From contig CAMLKX010000015.1 in NCBI GenBank assembly GCA_946480515.1, positions 1-16,491 of the forward strand: DNA of 16,491 bases, read 5' to 3'. Source of the stretch: an uncultured Sphingomonadaceae bacterium. Its GTDB lineage: Bacteria; Pseudomonadota; Alphaproteobacteria; Sphingomonadales; Sphingomonadaceae. The position numbers and the translations under genes were made by a program. The notes below the pieces were generated by a model that saw nothing but the letters and a program-made list of their open reading frames with translations, did no database searches and was not told the DNA's origin. Shown here one piece after another: positions 6,828 through 14,070 of this stretch (positions are counted from its first letter, which is position 1; each line of letters starts with the position of its first letter).

Positions 6828-8608
6828 GTCCGCGCGAGAGCCTCCGCTGCAATCATCCGCGCCATATATTCCTGTCCGGTCAGCCGCAGCCCGAGAATGG
6901 CGTGCAGAAGATAGGACGGCTTCAGCGTTGCGAAGCTCTCCGCTTGCAGCCCGGTCGCTGCCAGGATCATGACCGTGCCGCCCTGTCCCCGCTGCGTGGC
7001 TCCGTCGATCAGCCGCGTCCAATGGGTCGGCTGATCAAGGACGACATCGGCGCGTTCCGCCAGGCGAGCCGCGGTGTCCGAATCAATTCGTCCCAGCCCG
7101 AACAGGCCGGCCAACAGCAACGCGCTCCGCTGTTTGCCCTCGGACGAGTCGCGCTGAACGAAATTGGTCAGCCGCGCCGTGTCCACCCGGACGCCAGAAG
7201 CGCCAAGTGCGAGCATCGCCCAGCTGCGGTCAGCGGAGACCGGGTCCATCTCGCGGACGGCGGCAGCCCACCTGCGTGCGGGTTGATCAAGACCAGCAGC
7301 GAGCATCGAGGCGATCAGCTCAGGCGCATCGTCGGCAAGATCGGCGCTCGGCTGAATCCGTGCAGCGGCAGCCGCGAGCATCGCTCTTGCACCCTGCTTC
7401 TCGATCTCATTCTTCCGCAGGGACCACAGGTGGCGCATGGCGCCCATCCGGCTTTCGACGTCGCGTCCCGCGAACGCGATCCGCAACCGCCACGCATCGG
7501 AGCCACCCAGCTCATCAGGCTCGGTCGCGTCATAGATCGCGGCGTAAAGATCGACCATCGCCGTGGAGGAGAGCACCCCGAGTCCGGCTGCGGTCCAGGC
7601 ATAGGGCAGCCGCTGCTCGGCCGACAGCAGCGGCGATCGCGCCTGCCAGGCCCTGAGGCGCAAGGGGGCGGGCGACATCAGCCGCTCGGGCGGTACGACC
7701 CCAGTGGCGTTGGCAAGTCCGAAGCGCCAGGCCGTCAATCGATCGACCGGCTCCCACTCGATGGAGACAGCCCTTCTAGTGTCGCCGCCCGCACCCACCA
7801 CCTTCTCCGCAACCGCCAGATCGGCTCCGCTGACCCGTCCGCGGCGGCGGACCGAGTCGATCAGCACCGACGCGCGCTCGGGCTCCCCGGATAGCGAGGC
7901 GCACATCGCCTCGGTCATGGGAGCGATCGTCGGCTCATCCTGCTCGATCCCGGCTCTCAGCGGGCACAAGGCGGACGGATCGGCCGTCGCCAAACCAGCC
8001 TGCACGGCAACCTGGAACATCCGCGGCGTGAAATTCTCCACGTCAACGCCGGCCACGAGCATCCGAGCCGCGTCAGCCTCGCCCATCCGCAACAGCAGCC
8101 AAGCGCGATCCGCAACCCAATCGATCGGATGGAGATTGGCCGGAGCCGGTGCCTTGGCGATCAGTGCGTTGCGGAGTGCGATGTGAGTCCAGCGGGATGG
8201 GAGCGGCGTGTTCATTCGCCGCATCAGCACCGACAGGAACTTGCCGCTGGCGCCGCCCCACGGCTCGACGCCTATGCCGACCTCGACCGGGTCCAGCACC
8301 CCGACGTTGTAGGCATCCCGCTTCGCGTGGCCGGGCATTTCGATCTGCTCGAATGGTTCGAGCAGTTCTTCGCCGTCCAGCTGGGTCTCGATGACCTCGG
8401 AAAGCCCGCCCTGAACGGGTGCGCTGGTCCTTGGCCTGCTGGCGCTTGGCGGTGCGGTCTTGTTCTGCGACTGCTCTTCCTGCGGCGGCGGCAAGGCCTG
8501 TTCGTTGCCGAACACTTCCGGCAGCAGGGATTCCTGCGCAAGCGCCGGCAGGGTCACCCCCGCAAGCAGCACTGCCGGAAGGAATGCCCTAGCTCTTCTG
8601 AGCGCCAC
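6824..8608 (-). CDS. Exported protein of unknown function, Ala-rich helical
   Basis: I do not recognise a characterised family. The 594-residue protein starts with a clear signal peptide (basic ALRRARAF, hydrophobic LPAVLLAGVTLPALA, cut before Q25), then a disordered Pro/Gln/Ser-rich linker at about 39-70. The rest is mostly alanine-rich and looks helical, possibly an alpha-solenoid of TPR-like repeats, with no visible enzyme motif. Periplasmic location is likely. The start is GTG at 8608, chosen because it opens directly on the signal peptide; two TTG codons at 8626 and 8620 are alternatives. Its first 20 bp overlap the 44-residue membrane protein gene, and its stop overlaps the xerD start as GTGA, so it belongs to the operon running into accA. 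I believe similar proteins occur at this position in other sphingomonads, which would need a search to confirm. Confidence 0.8.
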   Translation of the reverse strand: MALRRARAFLPAVLLAGVTLPALAQESLLPEVFGNEQALPPPQEEQSQNKTAPPSASRPRTSAPVQGGLSEVIETQLDGEELLEPFEQIEMPGHAKRDAYNVGVLDPVEVGIGVEPWGGASGKFLSVLMRRMNTPLPSRWTHIALRNALIAKAPAPANLHPIDWVADRAWLLLRMGEADAARMLVAGVDVENFTPRMFQVAVQAGLATADPSALCPLRAGIEQDEPTIAPMTEAMCASLSGEPERASVLIDSVRRRGRVSGADLAVAEKVVGAGGDTRRAVSIEWEPVDRLTAWRFGLANATGVVPPERLMSPAPLRLRAWQARSPLLSAEQRLPYAWTAAGLGVLSSTAMVDLYAAIYDATEPDELGGSDAWRLRIAFAGRDVESRMGAMRHLWSLRKNEIEKQGARAMLAAAAARIQPSADLADDAPELIASMLAAGLDQPARRWAAAVREMDPVSADRSWAMLALGASGVRVDTARLTNFVQRDSSEGKQRSALLLAGLFGLGRIDSDTAARLAERADVVLDQPTHWTRLIDGATQRGQGGTVMILAATGLQAESFATLKPSYLLHAILGLRLTGQEYMARMIAAEALART

Positions 8609-8723
8609 TGGTGACGTCAATCTCAATCTGACGGGTCGGCACTTCCTGAGCGCTATTCGACAAATACCAGGCGCCCCCAACGATCAGCAGCAGCAGGATG
8701 ATGATTACAGTAATTCCGCGCAT
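8589..8723 (-). CDS. Small single-pass membrane protein (44 residues)
   Basis: A 44-residue reading frame starts at ATG 8723 (MRGITVIIILLLLIVGGAWY) and ends with TAG at 8589. It has one strongly hydrophobic helix at about residues 4-20, then a short polar tail containing SNSAQEVPTRQIEIDV. An AAGG-type ribosome binding site (GGAAGG) lies just before the ATG. The gene is first in the leftward run and overlaps the start of the exported-protein gene by 20 bp, which argues that it is translated and coupled to it. It could be an inner-membrane microprotein working with that exported protein. Function unknown. The hydrophobic block followed by a polar tail, the RBS and the spacing are the support; it is short enough for automatic annotation to miss. 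Confidence 0.72.
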   Translation of the reverse strand: MRGITVIIILLLLIVGGAWYLSNSAQEVPTRQIEIDVTSGAQKS

Positions 8724-8748
8724 CGGCCTTCCGGATCAGCAATGAACG

Positions 8749-8762
8749 CGGGCTTTTGCCCG
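8749..8762. other. Short perfect hairpin in the aroK divergent region
   Basis: CGGGC at 8749-8753 and GCCCG at 8758-8762 form a 5-bp stem around a TTTT loop in the 70-bp gap between the membrane microprotein gene and aroK. It overlaps the possible aroK -35 element. It might be an operator-like or RNA feature, or chance in a GC-rich gap. Confidence 0.25.
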
Positions 8763-8784
8763 ACCCAAGACCCCGCTGTATAGC
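8756..8784 (+). promoter_or_regulatory. Candidate aroK promoter
   Basis: TTGCCC at 8756-8761 and TATAGC at 8779-8784 are separated by 17 bp, the standard sigma-70 spacing. A start of transcription about 6-8 bp after the -10 would fall at 8790-8793, directly before the aroK ATG at 8794. There is no ribosome binding site in between, so the transcript may be leaderless. Based on motif matching only. Confidence 0.35.
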
Positions 8785-8793
8785 CCCTTCGCG

Positions 8794-9336
8794 ATGGAAA
8801 AGAGCCTTTCGAACATCGATCGACCAATTGCGCTCGTCGGCTTGATGGGTGTCGGCAAGTCGTCGGTGGGGCGCAGGCTCGCCAAGCTGCTCCACCTGCC
8901 CTTTGTTGACACCGATCATGAGATCGAGCGAGTGGCGGGCTGCACGATCGGCGACCTGTTCGCTGAACATGGCGAACAAAGCTTCCGGGAGGGCGAACGA
9001 CGGGTCGTCGCTCGGCTCATGTCAGGCGCTCCCAAGGTGCTCGCCACCGGAGGCGGCGCGTTCGTTGATCGGGAGACCCGCGATCTGCTTAATCGCGAGG
9101 CGATCACCGTCTGGATCGATGCGCCGATCGAAGTTCTGGTCGAGCGGGTCGGCCGAAACGATCATCGTCCCCTGCTCCGCACCGGAGATCCGGCCGAAAT
9201 CCTGACGAGACTGGCCGAACAGCGGCGCCCCGCCTATAGCCAGGCCCACATCAGGGTCGTCAGCGGGCGGGGCTCGCACGGCGAGGTCGTCGATTCCATC
9301 GTCGAGGCGATCCGCGCACATTTGGGAGTCCAATGA
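8794..9336 (+). CDS. aroK: Shikimate kinase
   Basis: Shikimate kinase of 180 residues, which phosphorylates shikimate with ATP in the aromatic amino acid pathway. Walker A GLMGVGKSS is at 16-24, the substrate and magnesium motif DTD at 39-41, FREGE with the shikimate-binding arginine at 64-68 (R65), ATGGGAF at 84-90 with the GGG loop, the lid segment RPLL at 125-128 and RRPAY at 144-148. It is cytoplasmic. ATG at 8794 follows a possible TTGCCC-N17-TATAGC promoter with no room for a leader and no ribosome binding site. Its stop overlaps the aroB start as ATGA, so the two are co-translated. The pair is divergent from the operon holding xerD and accA, as is usual in alphaproteobacteria. Confidence 0.96.
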   Translation: MEKSLSNIDRPIALVGLMGVGKSSVGRRLAKLLHLPFVDTDHEIERVAGCTIGDLFAEHGEQSFREGERRVVARLMSGAPKVLATGGGAFVDRETRDLLNREAITVWIDAPIEVLVERVGRNDHRPLLRTGDPAEILTRLAEQRRPAYSQAHIRVVSGRGSHGEVVDSIVEAIRAHLGVQ

Positions 9337-10409
9337 CACTGATTCCGGTTTCGGCCGCGGGACATCATTATGATGTTCTGGTCGGTCCCCTTGCAGATGC
9401 CGTTTCCCGCCTGTCGACCATGTCGCGCGGCAAGCCCCTCGCGCTCGTCACCGAACCGCGCGTGTGGGGCCTTTATGGCGAACAGGTTCGATCATTGATC
9501 TCGGTCGAACCAATCCTGGTTCCGGAAGGCGAAGCGGCCAAGGATTGGACGAGCCTGGCGGCGGTGATCGACCGGCTGGCGGCGCTGAACATCGACCGCG
9601 ACACCCCAATAGTCGCCTTTGGCGGAGGGGCGGTCGGCGACCTGACGGGACTGGCCGCCGGCCTGTTCAAGCGCGGCTGTCCCGTCGTTCAGATCCCGAC
9701 CACCCTGCTCGCGCAGGCTGACAGCGCGATCGGCGGCAAGACCGCGATCGACGCCGCCGGTGAGAAGAATCTGGTCGGAATGTTCAATCAGCCGTCGCTG
9801 GTGATCGCTGATCCCGGGATGCTAGAAACCCTAGATCCCAAGCAGCTTCGTGCTGGCTATGCCGAAGTGGTCAAATATGGTCTGATCGGCGATCCGGAGT
9901 TCTTCGCCTGGTGCGAAGCCAATGGCGCAGCGCTGCTCGACGGCGACCTTGGCTTGCGCCAGTTCGCGGTTGAGAAATGCATCCGCTCCAAAGCGCATTA
10001 TGTCGAATCCGACCTGACCGACCGGAGCGGAGTGCGGGCTTTGCTCAACCTCGGCCACAGCTTCGGCCATGCGATCGAAGCCGAAGCAGGCATCGGCGAG
10101 TTGCTGCACGGCGAGGCGGTGGCGATCGGCATGTGCCTTGCCCACGCCTTCTCGGCTCATCTCGGCCTTGCACCCGCGGACGATACGCAACGCGTGGTCG
10201 CACACCTCGCGGCTGCCGGCCTGCCGACCACGCTGGCTGAGGCCGGCCTTGGCGGACAAGGGCAGCGGCTGATTGGTCCGATCACGCACGACAAGAAAGC
10301 GGACGCAAGCGGGATCGTGCTGATCCTGACCCGCGGGATCGGGCAGGCTTTCGTCGCGAAAGGAGTCGATGAAGCGGCACTGAGTCAATTCCTGAGGGAC
10401 GCCGGCTGA
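9333..10409 (+). CDS. aroB: 3-dehydroquinate synthase
   Basis: AroB of 358 residues, typical length. It converts DAHP to 3-dehydroquinate, the second step of the shikimate pathway, using NAD+ and a divalent metal. Visible motifs are the phosphate and NAD-binding GGGAVGDLTG at 97-106, PTTLLAQADSAIGGKT at 122-137, the metal ligands E178 (GYAEVVKYG), H242 or its neighbour in LGHSFGHAIE (240-249) and H259 (LLHGEAVAIGM), and the KK pair at 321-322 (THDKKAD). The ATG at 9333 overlaps the aroK stop by 4 bp, so translation is coupled. The stop lies 3 bp from that of the convergent Kef gene, inside a perfect hairpin. Confidence 0.97.
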   Translation: MTLIPVSAAGHHYDVLVGPLADAVSRLSTMSRGKPLALVTEPRVWGLYGEQVRSLISVEPILVPEGEAAKDWTSLAAVIDRLAALNIDRDTPIVAFGGGAVGDLTGLAAGLFKRGCPVVQIPTTLLAQADSAIGGKTAIDAAGEKNLVGMFNQPSLVIADPGMLETLDPKQLRAGYAEVVKYGLIGDPEFFAWCEANGAALLDGDLGLRQFAVEKCIRSKAHYVESDLTDRSGVRALLNLGHSFGHAIEAEAGIGELLHGEAVAIGMCLAHAFSAHLGLAPADDTQRVVAHLAAAGLPTTLAEAGLGGQGQRLIGPITHDKKADASGIVLILTRGIGQAFVAKGVDEAALSQFLRDAG

Positions 10410-10420
10410 GGCTCAGCCGG
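10402..10420. terminator. Bidirectional hairpin between aroB and the Kef antiporter gene
   Basis: CCGGCTGA at 10402-10409 is a perfect inverted repeat of TCAGCCGG at 10413-10420 around a 3-nt GGC loop. Each arm contains the TGA stop of one of the convergent genes, aroB and kef. No long T-run follows on either strand. A role as a shared terminator is inferred from position and symmetry. Confidence 0.5.
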
Positions 10421-12209
10421 GTTCCTTCTCAGCTTCGTCGCCCAGCGGATTTTCAACCCGGAACATGGTGTCCTTTGCCGCATGAAGATCGCCGGTCGCG
10501 GTCTGCAGCTCAAGCCGCTCGCAGTCGCGCTGACGATATTCGCGCTCAACCCGGTCAACTTCGCCTGACTTGATCCCGAGCTTCAGGAGAGCCTCGCGCC
10601 CCATTCGAATGGCGCTCTCGAACAGTTCGCGTTGGGCAAAGCTGATATCCAGCTCGCCAATGGCCATCAGCTGCCGGCGATCGAATACCCGCACGAAGAT
10701 CGCGGCTTGGGGGAAGGATTCCATCACGGTCGCCAGCGAATCCCGATTCAAGGAGTCGCCATCATTGCAGAACAGGATCGCTTCCGCCGTCTCGGCGCCG
10801 GCGATCCGAAGCAGGTCGGTCCGCGTCCCGTCCCCGAAATAGACTTTGACGCCGAAGTCCTGGCTGACCTCAATCTGTTCCGCGTCCCGGTCGATGATCG
10901 TGACCGGGATGCCCTTGGCCATCAGCATCTGGGCCACGGTTTGACCGAACCGGCCGTAACCGACCACGATGACATTCGTCTCAGGCGAGACTTCCGGGCC
11001 ATCAAGCCCCTCGCCCGTGTCCTCCGGATCGTTCCGTTGAAGCCAACCGATCAGCCGCATCAGGAAGGGGGTGCTGACCATCGACAGGGTCACCACCGCG
11101 CCAAACATCGATGCCGCCTCGGGCTCGATCAGCCGCGCGTTGGCGGCGTAGCCGAACAGCACGAAGCCAAACTCGCCCGCCTGACTGAGCAGGAGCGCGA
11201 GCGAGAGGGCTTTGCGGTGAACCATCCCGATCGCCCTCGCCAGTCCAAACAGGAGCAGCGCCTTGATCAGGATTACGCCGAGGGCCAGGCCCACAATCGC
11301 CATCGGCCGGTCGAGAATCACTCTGAGGTCGAGCAGCATCCCCACCGACAGGAAGAACATGCCAAGCAGGATCGAGCGGAATGGCTCGACGTCGCTCTCA
11401 AGCTCGTGCCGGTAAGGCGATTCGGCGAGCATCACACCCGCGACGAACGCACCCAGCGCAGTCGAAAGATGCAGGCTGTGCATCAGCGCCGCGCTCGCAA
11501 GCACCGCGAAGAGCCCGGCGACGACGAACAATTCGCGCTCGCCGAGACGGCCGACCAGCCGGAACAGCGGGCTGATCAAATAGCGGCCGGCCAAGACCAG
11601 CCCCACGATCGCAAGCACCGAATAGACGGCCAGCTGCCATCCCGCGGGGTCGTCGGGTTGCGCGGGCGCGCGGGACATCGCGGCGATGATGGTGATCATT
11701 GGCACGATCGCCAGGTCCTGAAGCAGCAGGATCGAAAAGGCGCGTTCGCCATAGGGCTGGTTGAGTGTCCCCGACGAGCGCAGCATCGGCAGCACCTGCG
11801 CGGTCGAGGACAGGGCGAGCGCCATGCCGATCGCGAGCGCCGCTTCCCAGCTCAGGCGCAAGCTGACTCCGACCAGCAGGGTCAATGCTGCGCCGCACAG
11901 CAGCACCTGCGCCGCGCCGAGGCCGAAGATGTCCTTGCGTAGGCGCCAGAGGCGCGCCGGCTGAAGCTCCAGCCCAACCAGAAACAGCAGCAGCGCGATG
12001 CCGATCTCGGACACGCTCATCACCGACTGCGGGTCGCGGATCAGCCCCAGCACTTGCGGGCCAATCACGGCACCGCCGACGATGTAACCGAGGGTCGCAC
12101 CGAGATCGAGCCGGCGGAAAATGGTGACGAACACCAGCGCGGCGCCCAGCATCACCGCGCCGTCGCGAAGGAACAGGCTAGCAGTCTCGGCGGCGGCCGC
12201 TTCGGTCAT
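10413..12209 (-). CDS. CPA2-family K+/H+ antiporter, KefB/KefC-like
   Basis: Membrane protein of 598 residues. Residues about 15-390 form a CPA2 transporter with roughly 12 hydrophobic segments; LLLQDLAIVPM (162-171) carries the conserved QD pair and LSQAGEFGFVLF is at 341-352. A RCK/TrkA-N Rossmann domain follows: VIVVGYGRFGQTVAQ at 413-427, TIIDRD at 437-442 and GDGTRTDLLRIAGAETAEA at 459-477. The tail after 560 is charged. Kef systems export potassium in exchange for protons and are gated by glutathione and its adducts through the Rossmann domain; whether this one is glutathione-gated is inferred. It starts with ATG at 12209, overlapping the stop of the NifU-like gene as ATGA, and is the last gene of the radA-cvpA-cysS series. 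Confidence 0.92.
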   Translation of the reverse strand: MTEAAAAETASLFLRDGAVMLGAALVFVTIFRRLDLGATLGYIVGGAVIGPQVLGLIRDPQSVMSVSEIGIALLLFLVGLELQPARLWRLRKDIFGLGAAQVLLCGAALTLLVGVSLRLSWEAALAIGMALALSSTAQVLPMLRSSGTLNQPYGERAFSILLLQDLAIVPMITIIAAMSRAPAQPDDPAGWQLAVYSVLAIVGLVLAGRYLISPLFRLVGRLGERELFVVAGLFAVLASAALMHSLHLSTALGAFVAGVMLAESPYRHELESDVEPFRSILLGMFFLSVGMLLDLRVILDRPMAIVGLALGVILIKALLLFGLARAIGMVHRKALSLALLLSQAGEFGFVLFGYAANARLIEPEAASMFGAVVTLSMVSTPFLMRLIGWLQRNDPEDTGEGLDGPEVSPETNVIVVGYGRFGQTVAQMLMAKGIPVTIIDRDAEQIEVSQDFGVKVYFGDGTRTDLLRIAGAETAEAILFCNDGDSLNRDSLATVMESFPQAAIFVRVFDRRQLMAIGELDISFAQRELFESAIRMGREALLKLGIKSGEVDRVEREYRQRDCERLELQTATGDLHAAKDTMFRVENPLGDEAEKEPG

Positions 12210-12631
12210 TCGAGTGCCGCTTTAACGGCCGCTTCGAGCGCTTCGAACGGGAGCAGCATCGCGCCGTGCCGGGCAGTTTTGGGACGCGCCGGCGCGAGCG
12301 TCTCAAGCCCCGGCCACCGGCCCGGATCGTCGCGTGTGCCGGACAGCCAATCGGCGAACTCCGCTCGGGCGGCAGCGATCTCGGACAGGTCGCGTCCGGC
12401 TGCTTCGCGCTGCATTAGGGAAGCAGCGGCCTGGCCGAACGCACATGCCTGCACCTCCGTCGCAACCGCCGCCACCCGACCGTTCTGGTCAAGCTTGACC
12501 GACACCTGAACCCGGCTTCCACACAACGGAGCGCGCTTGTCCGCAACGCCGTCAGGGTTGGCCAGCGGCTCGCCCGAACCCGATTCCGCAGCGAGGCGGA
12601 GAATATCGAGCGTGTAGAGCGGCGCGTTCAT
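12206..12631 (-). CDS. NifU/IscU-like iron-sulfur cluster scaffold protein, third Cys missing
   Basis: Protein of 141 residues resembling the NifU N-terminal/IscU/SufU fold. It shows APLCGSRVQVSVKL with C37 and VQACAFGQAAASLM with C63, the first two cluster or zinc ligands. The third cysteine, expected in a (R/K)-x-x-C-A-x-L-P context, is replaced: the sequence reads ARHGAMLLPFEAL at 120-132, with Gly123 at the cysteine position. It may therefore bind metal differently, be a non-scaffold relative, or be a lineage-specific form. ATG at 12631 has a CGGAGAG ribosome binding site and overlaps the cysS stop as ATGA; the GTG/ATG-like codons four residues upstream are inside cysS. Its own stop overlaps the Kef start as ATGA. 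No other Fe-S assembly genes are in view. Confidence 0.8.
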   Translation of the reverse strand: MNAPLYTLDILRLAAESGSGEPLANPDGVADKRAPLCGSRVQVSVKLDQNGRVAAVATEVQACAFGQAAASLMQREAAGRDLSEIAAARAEFADWLSGTRDDPGRWPGLETLAPARPKTARHGAMLLPFEALEAAVKAALE

Positions 12632-14070
12632 GCTCTCCGCCACGTAGTCCCGTTAGGTCCGTCTTCAAGCAGGATGCCTTCCGCCTTCAGTTCATCGCGG
12701 ATGCGATCGGCCTCGGCAAAGTCCTTGCGGGATTTGGCGTCGGCACGAGCGGCGACGCGCTCATCTATTGCATTACGAGCGACATCAGAAAGACGGGAGA
12801 ACGCCCGGAACGCGTCAGTCCTTGTAGTTCCAAATTGTAAGCCGAGTAGCCGACCGGATGCGGCAAGCTCCCCAGCTAACTGTCTAGCAACTCCAGAGTC
12901 TTCACAATGAGCAATCTGGTTTCTCAACGAATGCATAACGGCGATGCACTCAGCCGTGTTCAGATCGTCGCTAAGCGCTTCTAGGAAATCCTCGCTTGGC
13001 GCGTGCGATTCTTCCAAGAATTTAGTTTCATCGGCGAGGTTATCAAACAAGCCGACAAAAGCGCCATTCCAACTTTCTAGCCACAGCCTAGCTCGTTCTA
13101 TGAGATCCGGTGTCCAAGCTAGGGGCTTACGATAGTGCGCCGACAGCAGCGCCAGCCGCAGCACCTCGCCGCGATGGCCCTGCTCAAGCAACTCCCCTAC
13201 CGTCACCACATTGCCCAGCGATTTGGACATCTTTTCGCTGCCAAAGTCGACGAAGCCGTTGTGTACCCAGTAGCGTGCCAGCGGGATGCCGCGGTGAGCG
13301 CAGCGGCTCTGGGCGATCTCATTCTCATGGTGGGGAAAGATAAGATCGAGCCCACCGCCAGCGCGGAGATGGTCGTGATGGGCGCAAAGGCGGTCGAGCA
13401 GCGGATCGAGCTCGCCGAGGTGGGCGCGGATCATCGCCGAGCATTCAATGTGCCATCCGGGGCGACCCCGGCCCCACGGGGAGTTCCAGCCGACCACGCC
13501 TTTCTCGCTCGGCTTCCACAGCACGAAGTCAGCCGGATCCCGCTTGTAGGGCGCCACTTCGACCCGCGCGCCCGCAAGCATCGCATCGCGATCCCGGCGC
13601 GACAGGATGCCGTAGTCCGGGTCCGACGGCACATGGAACAGCACATGCCCTTCGGCCTCATAGGCGTGGCCAAGCTCGATCAGCCGCTCGATCATCGCCA
13701 CCATCGCCGGGATTTCGGCGGTCGCGTGCGGGGCGACGGTGGGCGGAGCGACGCCGAGCGCGGCCATGTCGGCGAGGTAATGGGCTTCGTAGCGGTCGGT
13801 GATCACCGCAGGTTCCACCCCTTCTGCGTCGGCGGCGGCAATGATCTTGTCGTCAACGTCGGTAACGTTGCGGGCATAGACCAAACTGTCCGCACCATAT
13901 TCATGCCGGATCAGGCGAGCGAGCGTGTCGAACACCACAGCCGGCCGGGCATTGCCGATGTGCGCGCGATTATAGACCGTCGGCCCGCACACATACATGG
14001 TGATCCGGTTCGTATTGGCCGGGACGAACGGGCGCTTCTCCCGCTCAAGCGTATCGTACAGCCGGATCAT
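12628..14070 (-). CDS. cysS: Cysteinyl-tRNA synthetase
   Basis: CysRS of 480 residues, charging tRNA-Cys in the cytoplasm. The class I motifs are present: YVCGPTVYNRAHIGNAR with zinc ligand C28 and HIGN at 37-40, WHIECSAM with C210, FPHHENEIAQS at 246-255 with further zinc ligands, and EKMSKSLGN with KMSKS at 280-284. ATG at 14070 is chosen because the family starts just before LYDTLEREKRPF; it overlaps the cvpA stop as ATGA. Two oddities stand out. Residues about 311-437 are encoded by DNA of roughly 52% G+C with AGA, TTA, CTA, ATA and ACA codons that are rare nearby. The segment before the GGG...PHHENE region (about 221-238) is longer than usual and lacks the DIHGGG motif. All core motifs are intact, so a functional enzyme is expected. 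Confidence 0.93.
   Translation of the reverse strand: MIRLYDTLEREKRPFVPANTNRITMYVCGPTVYNRAHIGNARPAVVFDTLARLIRHEYGADSLVYARNVTDVDDKIIAAADAEGVEPAVITDRYEAHYLADMAALGVAPPTVAPHATAEIPAMVAMIERLIELGHAYEAEGHVLFHVPSDPDYGILSRRDRDAMLAGARVEVAPYKRDPADFVLWKPSEKGVVGWNSPWGRGRPGWHIECSAMIRAHLGELDPLLDRLCAHHDHLRAGGGLDLIFPHHENEIAQSRCAHRGIPLARYWVHNGFVDFGSEKMSKSLGNVVTVGELLEQGHRGEVLRLALLSAHYRKPLAWTPDLIERARLWLESWNGAFVGLFDNLADETKFLEESHAPSEDFLEALSDDLNTAECIAVMHSLRNQIAHCEDSGVARQLAGELAASGRLLGLQFGTTRTDAFRAFSRLSDVARNAIDERVAARADAKSRKDFAEADRIRDELKAEGILLEDGPNGTTWRRA

Noticed and set aside
6287..7894. 535-codon plus-strand open frame opposite xerD and the exported protein gene
   Set aside because: It crosses two well-supported genes and its translation is compositionally biased with no domain.
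10632..11942. 436-codon plus-strand open frame opposite the Kef gene
   Set aside because: It is the complement of a clear Kef antiporter. The product is Arg/His/Gln-rich with no recognisable domain, typical of antisense frames in high-GC DNA.
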